Positions 1-8,740 of a stretch of DNA of 64,000 nucleotides are shown in pieces. The notes beneath the pieces are model-generated. The model was not told the origin of the DNA and ran no database searches. It was given only the letters and a program-made list of their open reading frames with translations. The stretch comes from Tildeniella nuda ZEHNDER 1965/U140. GTDB taxonomy: Bacteria; Cyanobacteriota; Cyanobacteriia; Leptolyngbyales; Leptolyngbyaceae. Where the stretch lies: positions 1 to 64,000 of the forward strand of contig JAHHIG010000016.1 of the NCBI GenBank assembly GCA_019358895.1, read 5' to 3'. The translations under genes and the position numbers were made by a program. Numbering within the stretch: position 1 is the first letter of the stretch; every line of letters begins with the position of its first letter.

Positions 1-72
1 GCGTTGTTTACCGTTGTGGATGCGACCGTTCTTAACCGTTTTGGCGGAGGCACAGATGGGGCAGGCAGGCAT
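1..72 (-). mobile_element. IS1-family transposase, 5' end (runs off the left edge)
   Basis: On the minus strand an ATG at 72 opens a frame that leaves the window after 24 codons. It begins MPACPIC and continues with a VKNGR...GKQR pattern. A CPxC zinc-ribbon start followed by VKNGR is typical of the N-terminal InsA-like part of IS1-family transposases, which are common in cyanobacteria. The terminal inverted repeat could not be placed, so the element's end, somewhere between about 73 and 120, is not defined. The family call rests on only 24 residues. Confidence 0.6.
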
Positions 73-77
73 GGTAG

Positions 78-326
78 GAGAACTGCAAAGACTCTACTTC
101 TCCATCATTACATCTTGAGCACTACCCATCTGTTAACCCTGTAAAGGTAGAGAATTTACCTCAAATTTTGAGGAGGGTTTTTCCATCTACTGGTAATCTT
201 GCGAACACAGTAATTTTTCTAACTCTGGTAACGATCTTAGCTGCAATTGTAAGCCCTGACTTCAGAGGAGCAATCGGCATTAAAATTACTTCTAATGGTT
301 TTGAGTTCAACATGGACAGGCGTTAA
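78..326 (+). pseudogene. C-terminal remnant of an unknown membrane protein
   Basis: An open frame of 82 codons runs from just after a TAG at 75-77 to TAA at 324-326. There is no convincing start codon. The translation contains one strongly hydrophobic stretch (TVIFLTLVTILAAIV, encoded around 210-255) followed by a short polar tail ending MDRR. It lies directly against the IS1-type end. The likeliest reading is the tail of a gene cut by that insertion; a small genuine single-pass membrane protein with a rare start is the alternative. No family was recognised. Confidence 0.3.
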
Positions 327-362
327 TACTCTGAATTAAGAGGTTACGCCATCCATTCCTGG

Positions 363-1322
363 CTACGAAAGCTCTAGTAGTCCTGACAAATAAACTTCAG
401 AAATGTGTTTCTTGAATAGTTTTGCATCGCTCTTGCAGATTTCTATGTATTCCTCAAAGAAAGAAGCTTTAACAACATCAATTATAACTTCACTTCCTAT
501 CAAAGAGGTACTTGAATCTTCAACACTTGACACACTGTCTGTTGTTCTTAGTAATAAATGATTTACTGGCTCAATGTCAAAAGAGTTTGTTCGTCTTGAA
601 GCTAGAATAAGCTCTCCATCAAGAACAATCACATTTTGAATAATAAAAGAACGTTGGTTTTTAAGATCTTTTCCGCGATCAGATTTATTAAACCATCTTT
701 TCACGAATGATTTAGCATAAAAACAACTTAAGACCGCTTTATGAATTGTGCTGGGTACATCCAAAGATCTAAATGCCTCAAAATACGTTCTAGCTTGAGC
801 AAGAGGAGAGTCATTATAAAAGGAGCAATTGTTGTAATGATGACCACTAAATGACGAATTTGCACAGGCTATTAAAAGACTTATAGACTTTTTGGAAATA
901 TTGAGATCAGTGCAATAATCAACCTTGCTACCTAAACCGAGCAAAGTTAGTGGATCAGTGAATTCTTCAAAAAAGACCCAGGGTTTATCAAATGACTTCT
1001 TACACTCAATAACTAGTAAAATACCTGTGGCTCCAAAAGGATAGGTATTATCTTCCTCATTCACGTTATAAAGTGCAAGAACATCTATTTCATGAGATGC
1101 ACCTTTAAGATCCACATACGAAATATTTGGGAAAACCAGAAAATGATCATCCCCTTCCAAATCACGAAGCTTTTCTGTGATATCAAGCTCCAATGGAAAA
1201 CCGCTCTTCTCTATTTCGCTTTGTAGCCTTTTCTTAAGTTCCTCGTTCAAAACAGTGTTTTCCCTAGACTCAACTAAAAATGAGCAGTAATTGTTCGATG
1301 GGGAGCAGCATCCTTCAGTCAT
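363..1322 (-). CDS. hypothetical protein with PD-(D/E)XK nuclease-like motif
   Basis: This is a 319-residue protein that I do not recognise by family. The middle carries a nuclease-like pattern: E78-I-D80 after a beta-strand-like segment, then ILLVIECKKS with E106 and K108. That is the acidic/E-x-K arrangement of PD-(D/E)XK endonuclease folds. No membrane segment or signal peptide is visible. The gene is visibly more AT-rich than its neighbours and contains no GCGATCGC octamer, which suggests a recent acquisition. It stands alone between the IS1-type end and the ParDE pair. A role in DNA cleavage or defence is inferred from the motif and the location only. Confidence 0.5.
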   Translation of the reverse strand: MTEGCCSPSNNYCSFLVESRENTVLNEELKKRLQSEIEKSGFPLELDITEKLRDLEGDDHFLVFPNISYVDLKGASHEIDVLALYNVNEEDNTYPFGATGILLVIECKKSFDKPWVFFEEFTDPLTLLGLGSKVDYCTDLNISKKSISLLIACANSSFSGHHYNNCSFYNDSPLAQARTYFEAFRSLDVPSTIHKAVLSCFYAKSFVKRWFNKSDRGKDLKNQRSFIIQNVIVLDGELILASRRTNSFDIEPVNHLLLRTTDSVSSVEDSSTSLIGSEVIIDVVKASFFEEYIEICKSDAKLFKKHISEVYLSGLLELS

Positions 1323-1441
1323 ACTACCTGAACTCTCTTCAACTTAGTGCAGCGTTTTTTCAGGCACTTAAGCCACCCCCGCCGATCGCGCAGGTAAGTT
1401 AAACTTAATAGCAAGTAAGTCTTCTTCGCGCAAGTACGATA

Positions 1442-1705
1442 ATGACCCTGCCGCTTCCACCGGATTTACAGCAGTTTGCCGATCGCCAGATCGCCAGTGG
1501 TAAGTACACTTCATTGGATGAGATATTGCTTGCAGGGCTGCGAACCCTGGCAGAGCAGGAGCAAATCTATCAGGGACGATTTGAAGAATTGCGGCGTGAA
1601 GTGTTGCTGGGTGCGTTGGAAGCCGAACGGGGAGAGCTTCTAGATGCAACAAGCGAAATCGAAGCGATTCGCCAACGGTTACACCAACGCCACTCTCAAA
1701 CATGA
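1442..1705 (+). CDS. parD: ParD-like antitoxin
   Basis: An 87-residue protein whose first half (LPPDLQQFADRQIASGKYTS followed by LDEILLAGLRTL) matches the ribbon-helix-helix N-terminus of ParD antitoxins, including the SGKYxSxDE pattern. The acidic, helical C-terminal half (EELRREV...GALEAERGE) would wrap the toxin. The stop overlaps the start of the downstream ParE gene in an ATGA arrangement (1702-1705), which indicates translational coupling. ParD proteins neutralise ParE and repress their own promoter, which here would lie between 1323 and 1441. Confidence 0.8.
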   Translation: MTLPLPPDLQQFADRQIASGKYTSLDEILLAGLRTLAEQEQIYQGRFEELRREVLLGALEAERGELLDATSEIEAIRQRLHQRHSQT

Positions 1706-2007
1706 GTCGAGTTTGTCGCATTACACCCCGCGCCAGTCAAGATATCGAAGCGATCGCAGACTATCTTGCTGCCCAAAGCAGTTTAGTCAGTGCGGAACAA
1801 TTCCTGAGCGGTATTGATTCAACCCTTCAGCGAATTGCTCAATTTCCTCAGATTGGTCGCAAACGGGATGAACTCTACCCCGGCTCACGCAGTTTGCCTT
1901 ACGAGCCGTACTTAATTTTTTACCGTCTCCTCAACGACGATATCGAAGTGCTCAGGGTTGTGAGTGGCTATCAGGATTTGACGGCTCTGTTTGAAGATTC
2001 TCCTTAG
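1702..2007 (+). CDS. parE: ParE-like toxin, RelE/ParE superfamily
   Basis: A 101-residue protein with the usual ParE layout: an N-terminal beta strand (CRITPRASQDIEAIADYLA), then a helix, then IAQFPQIGRKRDEL, and a C-terminal strand region (PYLIFYRLLNDDIEVLRV). Classical ParE toxins poison DNA gyrase; RelE-like relatives cleave mRNA, and the sequence alone does not decide between them. It starts within the ParD stop codon. Its last 56 bases overlap the 3' end of the convergent methyltransferase gene, so the two transcripts would be mutually antisense at their ends. Confidence 0.8.
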   Translation: MSRVCRITPRASQDIEAIADYLAAQSSLVSAEQFLSGIDSTLQRIAQFPQIGRKRDELYPGSRSLPYEPYLIFYRLLNDDIEVLRVVSGYQDLTALFEDSP

Positions 2008-4096
2008 TTGTGACGCAATGGCTGCGTTGTCGCTGAATAGCTTTCAACAACTTCACCCTATACGGATCAGCATCCTTCTGCCACACCACCCGATGCCCCT
2101 TCAACTCAGCACAGTGGTCTTCCAGGCACTTTAGCCAGCCTCGCCGATGCGTGCTAACGCACAGGCTGTCGCAACCGCTATCCTTTCTTAGTGCCTCCAA
2201 CAACCCCCAATCCTCCTCCTGCCGACTCAGCTTGGCAAACTTTTCGTAGCCAGGGTAGTCAGGTGCAACCAGTAAATCCTTTTGGTGCAGTAGAGGTGGG
2301 TTGTCGCTCAGGTCATAGTCGCGGTACTGAACATGCAAATCTCGCAGGTCAATCTGCATACTGGTGTGCAAAGCCGGATGCGGGTCAGCATCAAAGTCTT
2401 GATAGACCAGATAGGTGATTTTGGGCTTGCGGCAGTGAAATTTAATCACGTTTGCTTCTTCAGGACGACCGATCGTCCGCGAGGCACAGCCTTCGTAAAG
2501 GCGTAGCAGCGGGTCAAGGGTTTCGATCGCCGACACATGCACCCAAAGCGAACCCGGTAGCTTTTTCCCGATCGGACTGTTCTGGCATCGTTCTGCCACC
2601 ACCGCCAAATTGCCCAGACTCATCAACATCAAGTCGGCTGCGGTGCAAGCTTGCTGATAGCCACCAAACAGACTTTTGATGTCAGTTTGCACCACAGGCG
2701 CAAGGTCGCGCAGTTTTGGGCGATGACCAAAGTGACTCAGCGCCAGGTAAACCAGTAAATCTCCCCGGCGGCGATCGCTGATTGCATCCCACTCCTGCGG
2801 GTTTGTCGCCTGCAAGACGATTTGGAATGCTCGGCGCAAATTGCCAAATTCAGTGCTGAGTGCCTCCATCTCAGGTAATTCCTTCAGCGTCGGCAACCGT
2901 CCCCGCTCGGTGAAAAACGTCATTAGCGGAGCCAGCCGTTCCTTGTAATCCTCAAAGCGCTTATTACTGAGTTGCACCTTGGGAACAGAAACGCGCGATC
3001 GAAACCGAGATGCCCGAAAATTCTGCGCCTGTGCCTCATCCCGAAACACAAAATAGATGCCCAACGCTACTGGAACGGCATCCACTCCCAGCACCTGGTC
3101 GATGTAAAGCTTCAGTTCCTCCTGATCGTAATACTTCTGAAACGTGTTGCGGCTCGTAATTACGCCGTCCCCATAAGCAATCTGGCTATTCCCCTGAGCA
3201 ATCAATACCTGCGCCGCCACAATCAAAACTTGCTGGGTTAGCTCCCACGCCTTGATCAGCGCTTCCCGCCGCTCTGTCTGAGACTCAACCACGTTGATGA
3301 CGTACCCCAGATTCACGACATCTGCCGCCATCAAAGCCATGTCGGGACGGTAGTGGGGGTCCCACCCGGAACTGGTGTAGCCCAACTTAGCAACCCGTTC
3401 CAGATCACCGCCCTGACCACATCCGTAATCAAAAAAGGTTGTCTGCTGGCTAAACAACCCTGATTCTAGTGCCAACCGCATCGGCTTGGAAAAATCATTG
3501 CGGCTAATTGCTGCTTTGTGACGATCGATTTTGACCGTTGAACTCTGGGCGTTGGGGAGCGATCGATGAACTAGCGTGTGCCCTTGAAAGACAACTTGAC
3601 ACTCTGTTAGCCGTTGTTCCCAAGCTAAACGAGTGCCAATCGATCGCGGATTACTGAGCAGTCCGAGTGCTTCTTCTTGGCGGGTTAGAGCGACAAACTG
3701 CTGATAGAGCGGATAGTCGCTTGTAACAAAGCTTTCCTTCCGATGAAGGATAAATGGGTTGCCCGTGTCGCTATAGTTTCGATAGTTGACTTCGCGGCTC
3801 CGCAGATCAACCTGGATGCTAGCTTGCAGGGCAGGATGAGGGTTCGCATCGAAGTCAGGGTAAACCAGATAAGAAACGCTCGGCTTTTCAGTATTGAACT
3901 TAACCAGCGTGGCGACTTCTGGCGGGGCGGCGATTTGGCGAGCTTCCTTCTCATAGTCCTGCAAAATCGGATCTAAGGCTGGCAAGGCTGAAACGTGAAC
4001 ATACAGCGCATCCGGCAAAAGTTTGCCTACCTTGCTGCGCTGGCAAAGCGTAGTCAGAACTGAGAAGTTAGGGTAAAGATTGGGGGCTAGCTCCAT
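1952..4096 (-). CDS. DNA phosphorothioation-associated putative methyltransferase (TIGR04096-like)
   Basis: I chose the ATG at 4096 (MELAPNLYP), giving 714 residues; an upstream ATG at 4180 would add 28 residues of poor quality. A Rossmann SAM-binding motif, DYGCGQGGD, lies at about 223-231. An unusual feature is an internal duplication: residues about 18-147 and 504-634 share the same series of motifs (C-Q-x-S-x-(V/I)-G-K-x-L-P, (L/W)-V-H-V-S-A, L-V-Y-x-D-F-D-A-(N/D)-P-H-P-A-L, SRQEE/TRQEE), so the methyltransferase core is flanked by two copies of one domain. Members of this family occur beside Dnd/Ssp sulfur-modification genes. Here it is divergent from an sspB-like gene. The substrate is unknown. 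Confidence 0.8.
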   Translation of the reverse strand: MELAPNLYPNFSVLTTLCQRSKVGKLLPDALYVHVSALPALDPILQDYEKEARQIAAPPEVATLVKFNTEKPSVSYLVYPDFDANPHPALQASIQVDLRSREVNYRNYSDTGNPFILHRKESFVTSDYPLYQQFVALTRQEEALGLLSNPRSIGTRLAWEQRLTECQVVFQGHTLVHRSLPNAQSSTVKIDRHKAAISRNDFSKPMRLALESGLFSQQTTFFDYGCGQGGDLERVAKLGYTSSGWDPHYRPDMALMAADVVNLGYVINVVESQTERREALIKAWELTQQVLIVAAQVLIAQGNSQIAYGDGVITSRNTFQKYYDQEELKLYIDQVLGVDAVPVALGIYFVFRDEAQAQNFRASRFRSRVSVPKVQLSNKRFEDYKERLAPLMTFFTERGRLPTLKELPEMEALSTEFGNLRRAFQIVLQATNPQEWDAISDRRRGDLLVYLALSHFGHRPKLRDLAPVVQTDIKSLFGGYQQACTAADLMLMSLGNLAVVAERCQNSPIGKKLPGSLWVHVSAIETLDPLLRLYEGCASRTIGRPEEANVIKFHCRKPKITYLVYQDFDADPHPALHTSMQIDLRDLHVQYRDYDLSDNPPLLHQKDLLVAPDYPGYEKFAKLSRQEEDWGLLEALRKDSGCDSLCVSTHRRGWLKCLEDHCAELKGHRVVWQKDADPYRVKLLKAIQRQRSHCVTTKENLQTEPSNPDSHSQP

Positions 4097-4245
4097 GATT
4101 TTCGATCTGCAATCGCTCTTTTGAGTCCATTTTGCAGTAATGTAAAGCGCAATCAAGTTGCGATAGCACCCATTATGCAAGTCATGACTTTTCAGATCCC
4201 TGTTTCAGTCTGGTTTTAGGTTAATTGCAGAAGACGTTAAAATTC
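4097..4245. promoter_or_regulatory. divergent intergenic promoter region of the methyltransferase and sspB-like genes
   Basis: About 150 bases separate the start codons of two divergent genes and must hold both promoters. An 8-base palindrome, GTCATGAC, lies near 4182-4189 and could be an operator. I could not assign convincing -35/-10 boxes on either strand. Confidence 0.35.
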
Positions 4246-5190
4246 ATGACTGTCAGCACTCCACAAGCCCCAGCCACTCGCCAAGCCTTCGCCCGTCACG
4301 AGACTTTTCACCCTCGGTTTGGTTGGCTCAAAAAAGGGGTTGACCAAGCGACTCAAGATCCTGCCATCTTTTTGCAAGATGACGCGACGGTGCGGCTAGG
4401 GGTAGGCAAAAACATGGTGCGCTCCATCCGCTACTGGTGTTCAGCCTTCAAGCTGCTGGAAGACGTTGGCGAAGCCTCTCGGCACGAGAATTGCCCGACT
4501 GAGTTTGGCAAGCAGCTTCTCGGATCATCCGGGTGGGACCCCTATCTGGAAGATCCAGCGTCCCTCTGGCTGCTCCATTGGAAACTGCTGGAAGATCCTT
4601 GCTCCGCAACAACGTGGGCTTTTGTGTTCAATCAATTTCGTGGCGTGGAATTTACCGTTGACGAGCTTTTTAACCAACTCTGTGACTACCGAGATCGGGA
4701 AGCGGCGAGAGTGGCGGATTCCTCGCTTCGTAAAGATATGAACTGTCTACTGCGGATGTATGGCTCACAGCAGTTCAAGGCTTCGGCGAGTGAAGAGTCG
4801 CTCGATTGCCCGTTCGCAGACCTGGGGCTAATTCGGTCTGCCGGGAATGCCCGCTCTTACACGTTTCGGATTGGCGCTAAACCTACCTTGCCAGCCGAGA
4901 TAGTCGTGTACGCCTGCCTCCGCTATGTTGGACAGTTCGCCGAAGGCGTGCAGAACGTTCCAGTGGTAAAGCTCCTGTACGATCGCGGTAGCCCAGGCTT
5001 GGTGTTTCGGCTCACGGAAAGTGCTCTGTACGAAGCCATTGAGTACTGCTCACGCTTTACGAACGACAGAGGGGGAGCGATCGCCACGTTAGGGATTGCC
5101 GATGTCGCTGGAAAGCTAGAGTTTTTCTTCCTGGGTCAGCCATTACAGATGGCAGAGGATATCCTGAACAGGTACTATGCCACGAGGTAA
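4246..5190 (+). CDS. sspB: DUF4007 protein, SspB-like
   Basis: The ATG at 4246 gives 314 residues. The N-terminus carries the DUF4007 signature: FARHETFHPRFGWLKKG, then VRLGVGKNMVRSIRYWC. The middle has the LWLLHWKLL...TWAFVFNQF and EFTVDEL blocks. From memory, DUF4007 is the family of SspB, the nicking subunit of single-strand phosphorothioation systems; I see no nuclease motif that would prove this. The gene lies 6 bases upstream of the large ATPase gene, so they are almost certainly one operon. Two more distant DUF4007 paralogues lie about 7 kb downstream. It would work with the ATPase, the SspD-like enzyme and the cysteine desulfurase at the island's right end. Confidence 0.75.
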   Translation: MTVSTPQAPATRQAFARHETFHPRFGWLKKGVDQATQDPAIFLQDDATVRLGVGKNMVRSIRYWCSAFKLLEDVGEASRHENCPTEFGKQLLGSSGWDPYLEDPASLWLLHWKLLEDPCSATTWAFVFNQFRGVEFTVDELFNQLCDYRDREAARVADSSLRKDMNCLLRMYGSQQFKASASEESLDCPFADLGLIRSAGNARSYTFRIGAKPTLPAEIVVYACLRYVGQFAEGVQNVPVVKLLYDRGSPGLVFRLTESALYEAIEYCSRFTNDRGGAIATLGIADVAGKLEFFFLGQPLQMAEDILNRYYATR

Positions 5191-5196
5191 GCTGAC

Positions 5197-8100
5197 GTGA
5201 CCGCTCTTTCCCATTACTTCAGCCTGCATCGTCGCTATCACCGCTCTATCAACCTGGAGCGCGATTTTGACAACCCTGATGCTGTGGAAAGCTACGTGCT
5301 GACAGAGCGATCGCTCGAAGCGTTGCAGCGCATGCTAGCCGCGTTCGAGAACCCCAAAGCACAGCGGGCTTGGACACTGATTGGCGTGTATGGCACCGGG
5401 AAATCAGCCTTTGCGAACTATCTCACGGCGCTCTGTGCGCCCGAAAACAGCAAAGCAGCGAACCAGGCGTGGCATGTTACCGAACAGGCATTGCCTAAAG
5501 AGAGTCCTCTCCTAGAGCAAATTCTTGAGACGCTGCCACCTCAGGGCTTACTACGTTGTGTGGCGGTTGGGCAGCGAGAGCCACTCAGTTGGACGGTCAT
5601 GCGGGCATTAGCAAACGGTTGTCAGGAGTTTTGGTCGCGCAAGCAGAAACCTGATTGGTTCCAAACGCTGACGGATTGGGGCGCTGAAGTCGCTGTAGGG
5701 CGCTGCCAGATCACCAATCAGCAAGTGTTGACCCTCTTAGAACAGGTGACTCAAGCTGCCAAAACGCAGGTGCTGTTAGTCCTTGATGAGTTAGGCAAAA
5801 ATCTGGAATATGCCGTGAATCATGGCGGCACTGACGATCTTTATCTACTGCAACAGATTGCAGAGTTGCGCTACAAAGGCAAGTATCAAGTGCATTTCGT
5901 GGGGCTACTGCATCAATCGTTTGCAGGGTACAGCGAACGACTCAGCGCGATCGAGCAAAACGAATGGACCAAAATCCAGGGGCGCTTTGAAACGATGCAG
6001 TTCACTGAGTCTGCTAGCCAAATGACCCGGCTGATTGGGCAAGCCATTGAGCGCTCCGAAGGCGAGGCTTCAGACCGCCTAGCATCAGTTTGCGACCAAA
6101 CCGCCAAAGCCTGGTTCAAGGCACTGAAGCCTGTTTTAGTGGGTCAAGGCATTGCCGCCAAAGATTTAAGTGCTGCCTATCCTCTGCATCCAATGACGGC
6201 GCTGGTGTTACCGCTGCTCTGTACGCGCTATGCCCAGAACGATCGCTCCCTGTTTACGTTCTTGACGAGCCATGAACCCCATGGGTTGACCGAATTTCTG
6301 ACTGCTAGCACCTTTGATGGCGATCGGATACCGACGCTGCAACTGCACCAGCTTTATGACTATTTTGTGGAAGCCGCTACTGGTCTAGCGTCTCGCATTA
6401 ATCTGCAACGTTGGGTAGAGATTCAGGGCTTGATTCAGGATGCTCAAACGCAGAACGAGGCGGTCTTGAACGTCCTCAAAACCATTGGTATTTTGAACCT
6501 CATTACAGCAACGGGGGCATTAAAAGCCTCTCCAGCGTTAGTGGCGTTTGCCTTGTGTGACCATCCAGACGACACCGCCGCTTTAGAACATTGGCAGGCT
6601 GTGATCAAAGACTTGACCCAGAAAGGGATTATCACTTATCGGAACCAAACAGACGACCTGAAACTTTGGGAAGGCTCGGACTTTAATGTGGAAGCGGCAA
6701 TCTACCAACTGCTAGAAAAAGAACGTTTGCCCCTTGCCCAACTGCTCACTCGCGCCCGACCCTTACAGCCGATCGTCGCCCAACGCCACTATTCCACTAC
6801 AGGAAATCTCCGCTATTTCGAGCAGCAGTATGCCGACAGCCTTACACCACTCACAGCGTTATGCTGCCATGCTCCCAGCACCGATGGTTTGATTGTCTAC
6901 TGGCTCGATCGCCAGCTTCCCGGTGAAACGCCAGCGCAGACGGTCGATGGCAAGCCTTTAATAGTCATCACTACAACTCAGCTTGATCTGCTTCGGACTC
7001 GTGCCCAGCAGTTGCAAGCGCTTAAAACCATTCACAAGGAAGCAACGGCACTGCAAACGGATGGGGTGGCACGACGCGAAGTGAAACATCGACTGGTTGA
7101 TGCCGAACGGCTGCTTGATGATACGCTTCAACAGGCTTTCAACTGGTCGGTTGGTCAGAACCAGTGCTGGATTGCTGGAAAAGCAACCATTATTCCAAAA
7201 ACCCAAGCATTTCAAGCCTTGCTCTCGGATCTGTGCGATCGCACCTATCACTTAGGACTCCGGCTTGACAATGAATTCATTAATCGTCGTGGACTCACCT
7301 CTCAAAGCGCCAAAGCCCGTCGTGAACTCATTGAGGCGATGCTGGAGCAGAGCCACCAGCCAAGGTTGGGCTTAGAAGGCTATGGTCCTGAAGTGGCAAT
7401 GTACTACTCCGTTTTAGAGGCAACGGGGATTCATCGCCAGGGCGAAGAAGAATGGGATTTTCAACCACCAAAGCTAGAGTCAGGGGTTGCAACCGTTTGG
7501 CAGGCGATCGAACAATTTTGCTTAGGCGCAACAAACCAGCCACAGTCGCTTCAACAGCTTTATCAACAGTTGGCAAACCCTCCCTATGGTGTGAAACAGG
7601 GTGTTATCCCCGTGTTGCTGGCGGCACTATTGATCTACTACATAGATGAAGTGAGTGTCTACAAAGATGGCACGTTTATCTCGGTGCTAGGAGCAGAGCA
7701 TTTTGAACTGCTGGTGAAAGACCCGGCTCGCTTTACGGTGAAGCATATTGAAGTGGCAGGGGTACGCTCTCAAGTCTTTCGTGAACTGGAGGCAATGCTT
7801 AGAAGCAGTCCAGCGAAAGGGCGAACGGGCAGTCGAAATCTGACCATCTTATCAGTGGTAAAGCCCTTAGTGCAGTTCGCGCGGAAGTTGCCTGCCTACA
7901 CGCTCAAGTCTAAGCGCATCAGCACTGAGGCGCAGGCAGTGATTCAAACGCTGTTGCAAACCCAGGAGCCGGATGAACTGCTATTTACTGCCTTGCCGCA
8001 AGCCTGTGGCTTAAAGCCAATCCGCCTCGCACCTCCAGAAGCAGAAGCAAGCACGGTCAATGATGAAACTGAAACGGCAACTGCTCGACTTTTTCGAGAA

Positions 8101-8727
8101 AAGTTAGTGCAGGTGTTGCGAGAAATTCATAGCGCCTACGACACGCTGCTGATGGAGTGTGAAACGCTCCTGTATCATGCCTTTGGTCTACGCAGCGATC
8201 GCCACCAGATCCGACAAGACCTTCAGTTTCGCGCCAAGTATTTGCTGGGCAACTGCCTTGAAATGAGCTTGAATCGGTTTGTGCGGGCAGCGGCAGACGA
8301 AACGGTGAGCGATCGTATCTGGCTAGAGTCGTTGCTGATGATTGTGGCAGATAAACCAACTGAAGCCTGGGCAGAGAAGGACGTAACTGCCTTTGAGTTG
8401 AATTTAAGCGACCTGGCGCGGCGGTTCAAAAATTTGGAAGCATTGCAAAAGGAAGTGGCGGCGGGGAGTAGCGGTGGGTTTGAGGTGCGTCGGTTGACGG
8501 TGACTCGTCCTGACGGTAGCGAGATTCATCGCATGGTCTGGGTCGATCAGGAGCAGCAACCCTTCGTGGATGGCTTAGTGGCAGAACTTTTAGCCAGAAC
8601 CGACTTATGCAATCAGCCTCAACTTCAGCAAGCCTTAGTCGCTCGGTTAACTGAGACGGTGCTAGGCAATGCCAGTCAGTTCCTACTTGCGCTATCCAGC
8701 GATCGCCCACAACCCATCTACCCCTAA
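5197..8727 (+). CDS. sspC: large P-loop ATPase, SspC / BrxC-like
   Basis: This 1176-residue protein begins with GTG at 5197, six bases after the DUF4007 stop. A Walker A motif, GVYGTGKS, lies at 63-70 and a Walker B motif, LLVLDELG, at 193-200. The rest is long, mostly helical and has no other motif I recognise. Its size, its N-terminal P-loop and its place between a DUF4007 gene and a PAPS-reductase-like gene match SspC of phosphorothioation systems and the BrxC ATPase of BREX type 4. It probably couples ATP hydrolysis to DNA nicking or sulfur insertion. The frame is intact, in contrast to the second ATPase remnant at 14665. Confidence 0.75.
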   Translation: MTALSHYFSLHRRYHRSINLERDFDNPDAVESYVLTERSLEALQRMLAAFENPKAQRAWTLIGVYGTGKSAFANYLTALCAPENSKAANQAWHVTEQALPKESPLLEQILETLPPQGLLRCVAVGQREPLSWTVMRALANGCQEFWSRKQKPDWFQTLTDWGAEVAVGRCQITNQQVLTLLEQVTQAAKTQVLLVLDELGKNLEYAVNHGGTDDLYLLQQIAELRYKGKYQVHFVGLLHQSFAGYSERLSAIEQNEWTKIQGRFETMQFTESASQMTRLIGQAIERSEGEASDRLASVCDQTAKAWFKALKPVLVGQGIAAKDLSAAYPLHPMTALVLPLLCTRYAQNDRSLFTFLTSHEPHGLTEFLTASTFDGDRIPTLQLHQLYDYFVEAATGLASRINLQRWVEIQGLIQDAQTQNEAVLNVLKTIGILNLITATGALKASPALVAFALCDHPDDTAALEHWQAVIKDLTQKGIITYRNQTDDLKLWEGSDFNVEAAIYQLLEKERLPLAQLLTRARPLQPIVAQRHYSTTGNLRYFEQQYADSLTPLTALCCHAPSTDGLIVYWLDRQLPGETPAQTVDGKPLIVITTTQLDLLRTRAQQLQALKTIHKEATALQTDGVARREVKHRLVDAERLLDDTLQQAFNWSVGQNQCWIAGKATIIPKTQAFQALLSDLCDRTYHLGLRLDNEFINRRGLTSQSAKARRELIEAMLEQSHQPRLGLEGYGPEVAMYYSVLEATGIHRQGEEEWDFQPPKLESGVATVWQAIEQFCLGATNQPQSLQQLYQQLANPPYGVKQGVIPVLLAALLIYYIDEVSVYKDGTFISVLGAEHFELLVKDPARFTVKHIEVAGVRSQVFRELEAMLRSSPAKGRTGSRNLTILSVVKPLVQFARKLPAYTLKSKRISTEAQAVIQTLLQTQEPDELLFTALPQACGLKPIRLAPPEAEASTVNDETETATARLFREKLVQVLREIHSAYDTLLMECETLLYHAFGLRSDRHQIRQDLQFRAKYLLGNCLEMSLNRFVRAAADETVSDRIWLESLLMIVADKPTEAWAEKDVTAFELNLSDLARRFKNLEALQKEVAAGSSGGFEVRRLTVTRPDGSEIHRMVWVDQEQQPFVDGLVAELLARTDLCNQPQLQQALVARLTETVLGNASQFLLALSSDRPQPIYP

Positions 8728-8740
8728 CCCCTGCCCGCCT

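Noticed and set aside
1368-1721. Minus-strand gene opposite parD
   Set aside because: Shadow of the parD/parE region; no recognisable protein features.
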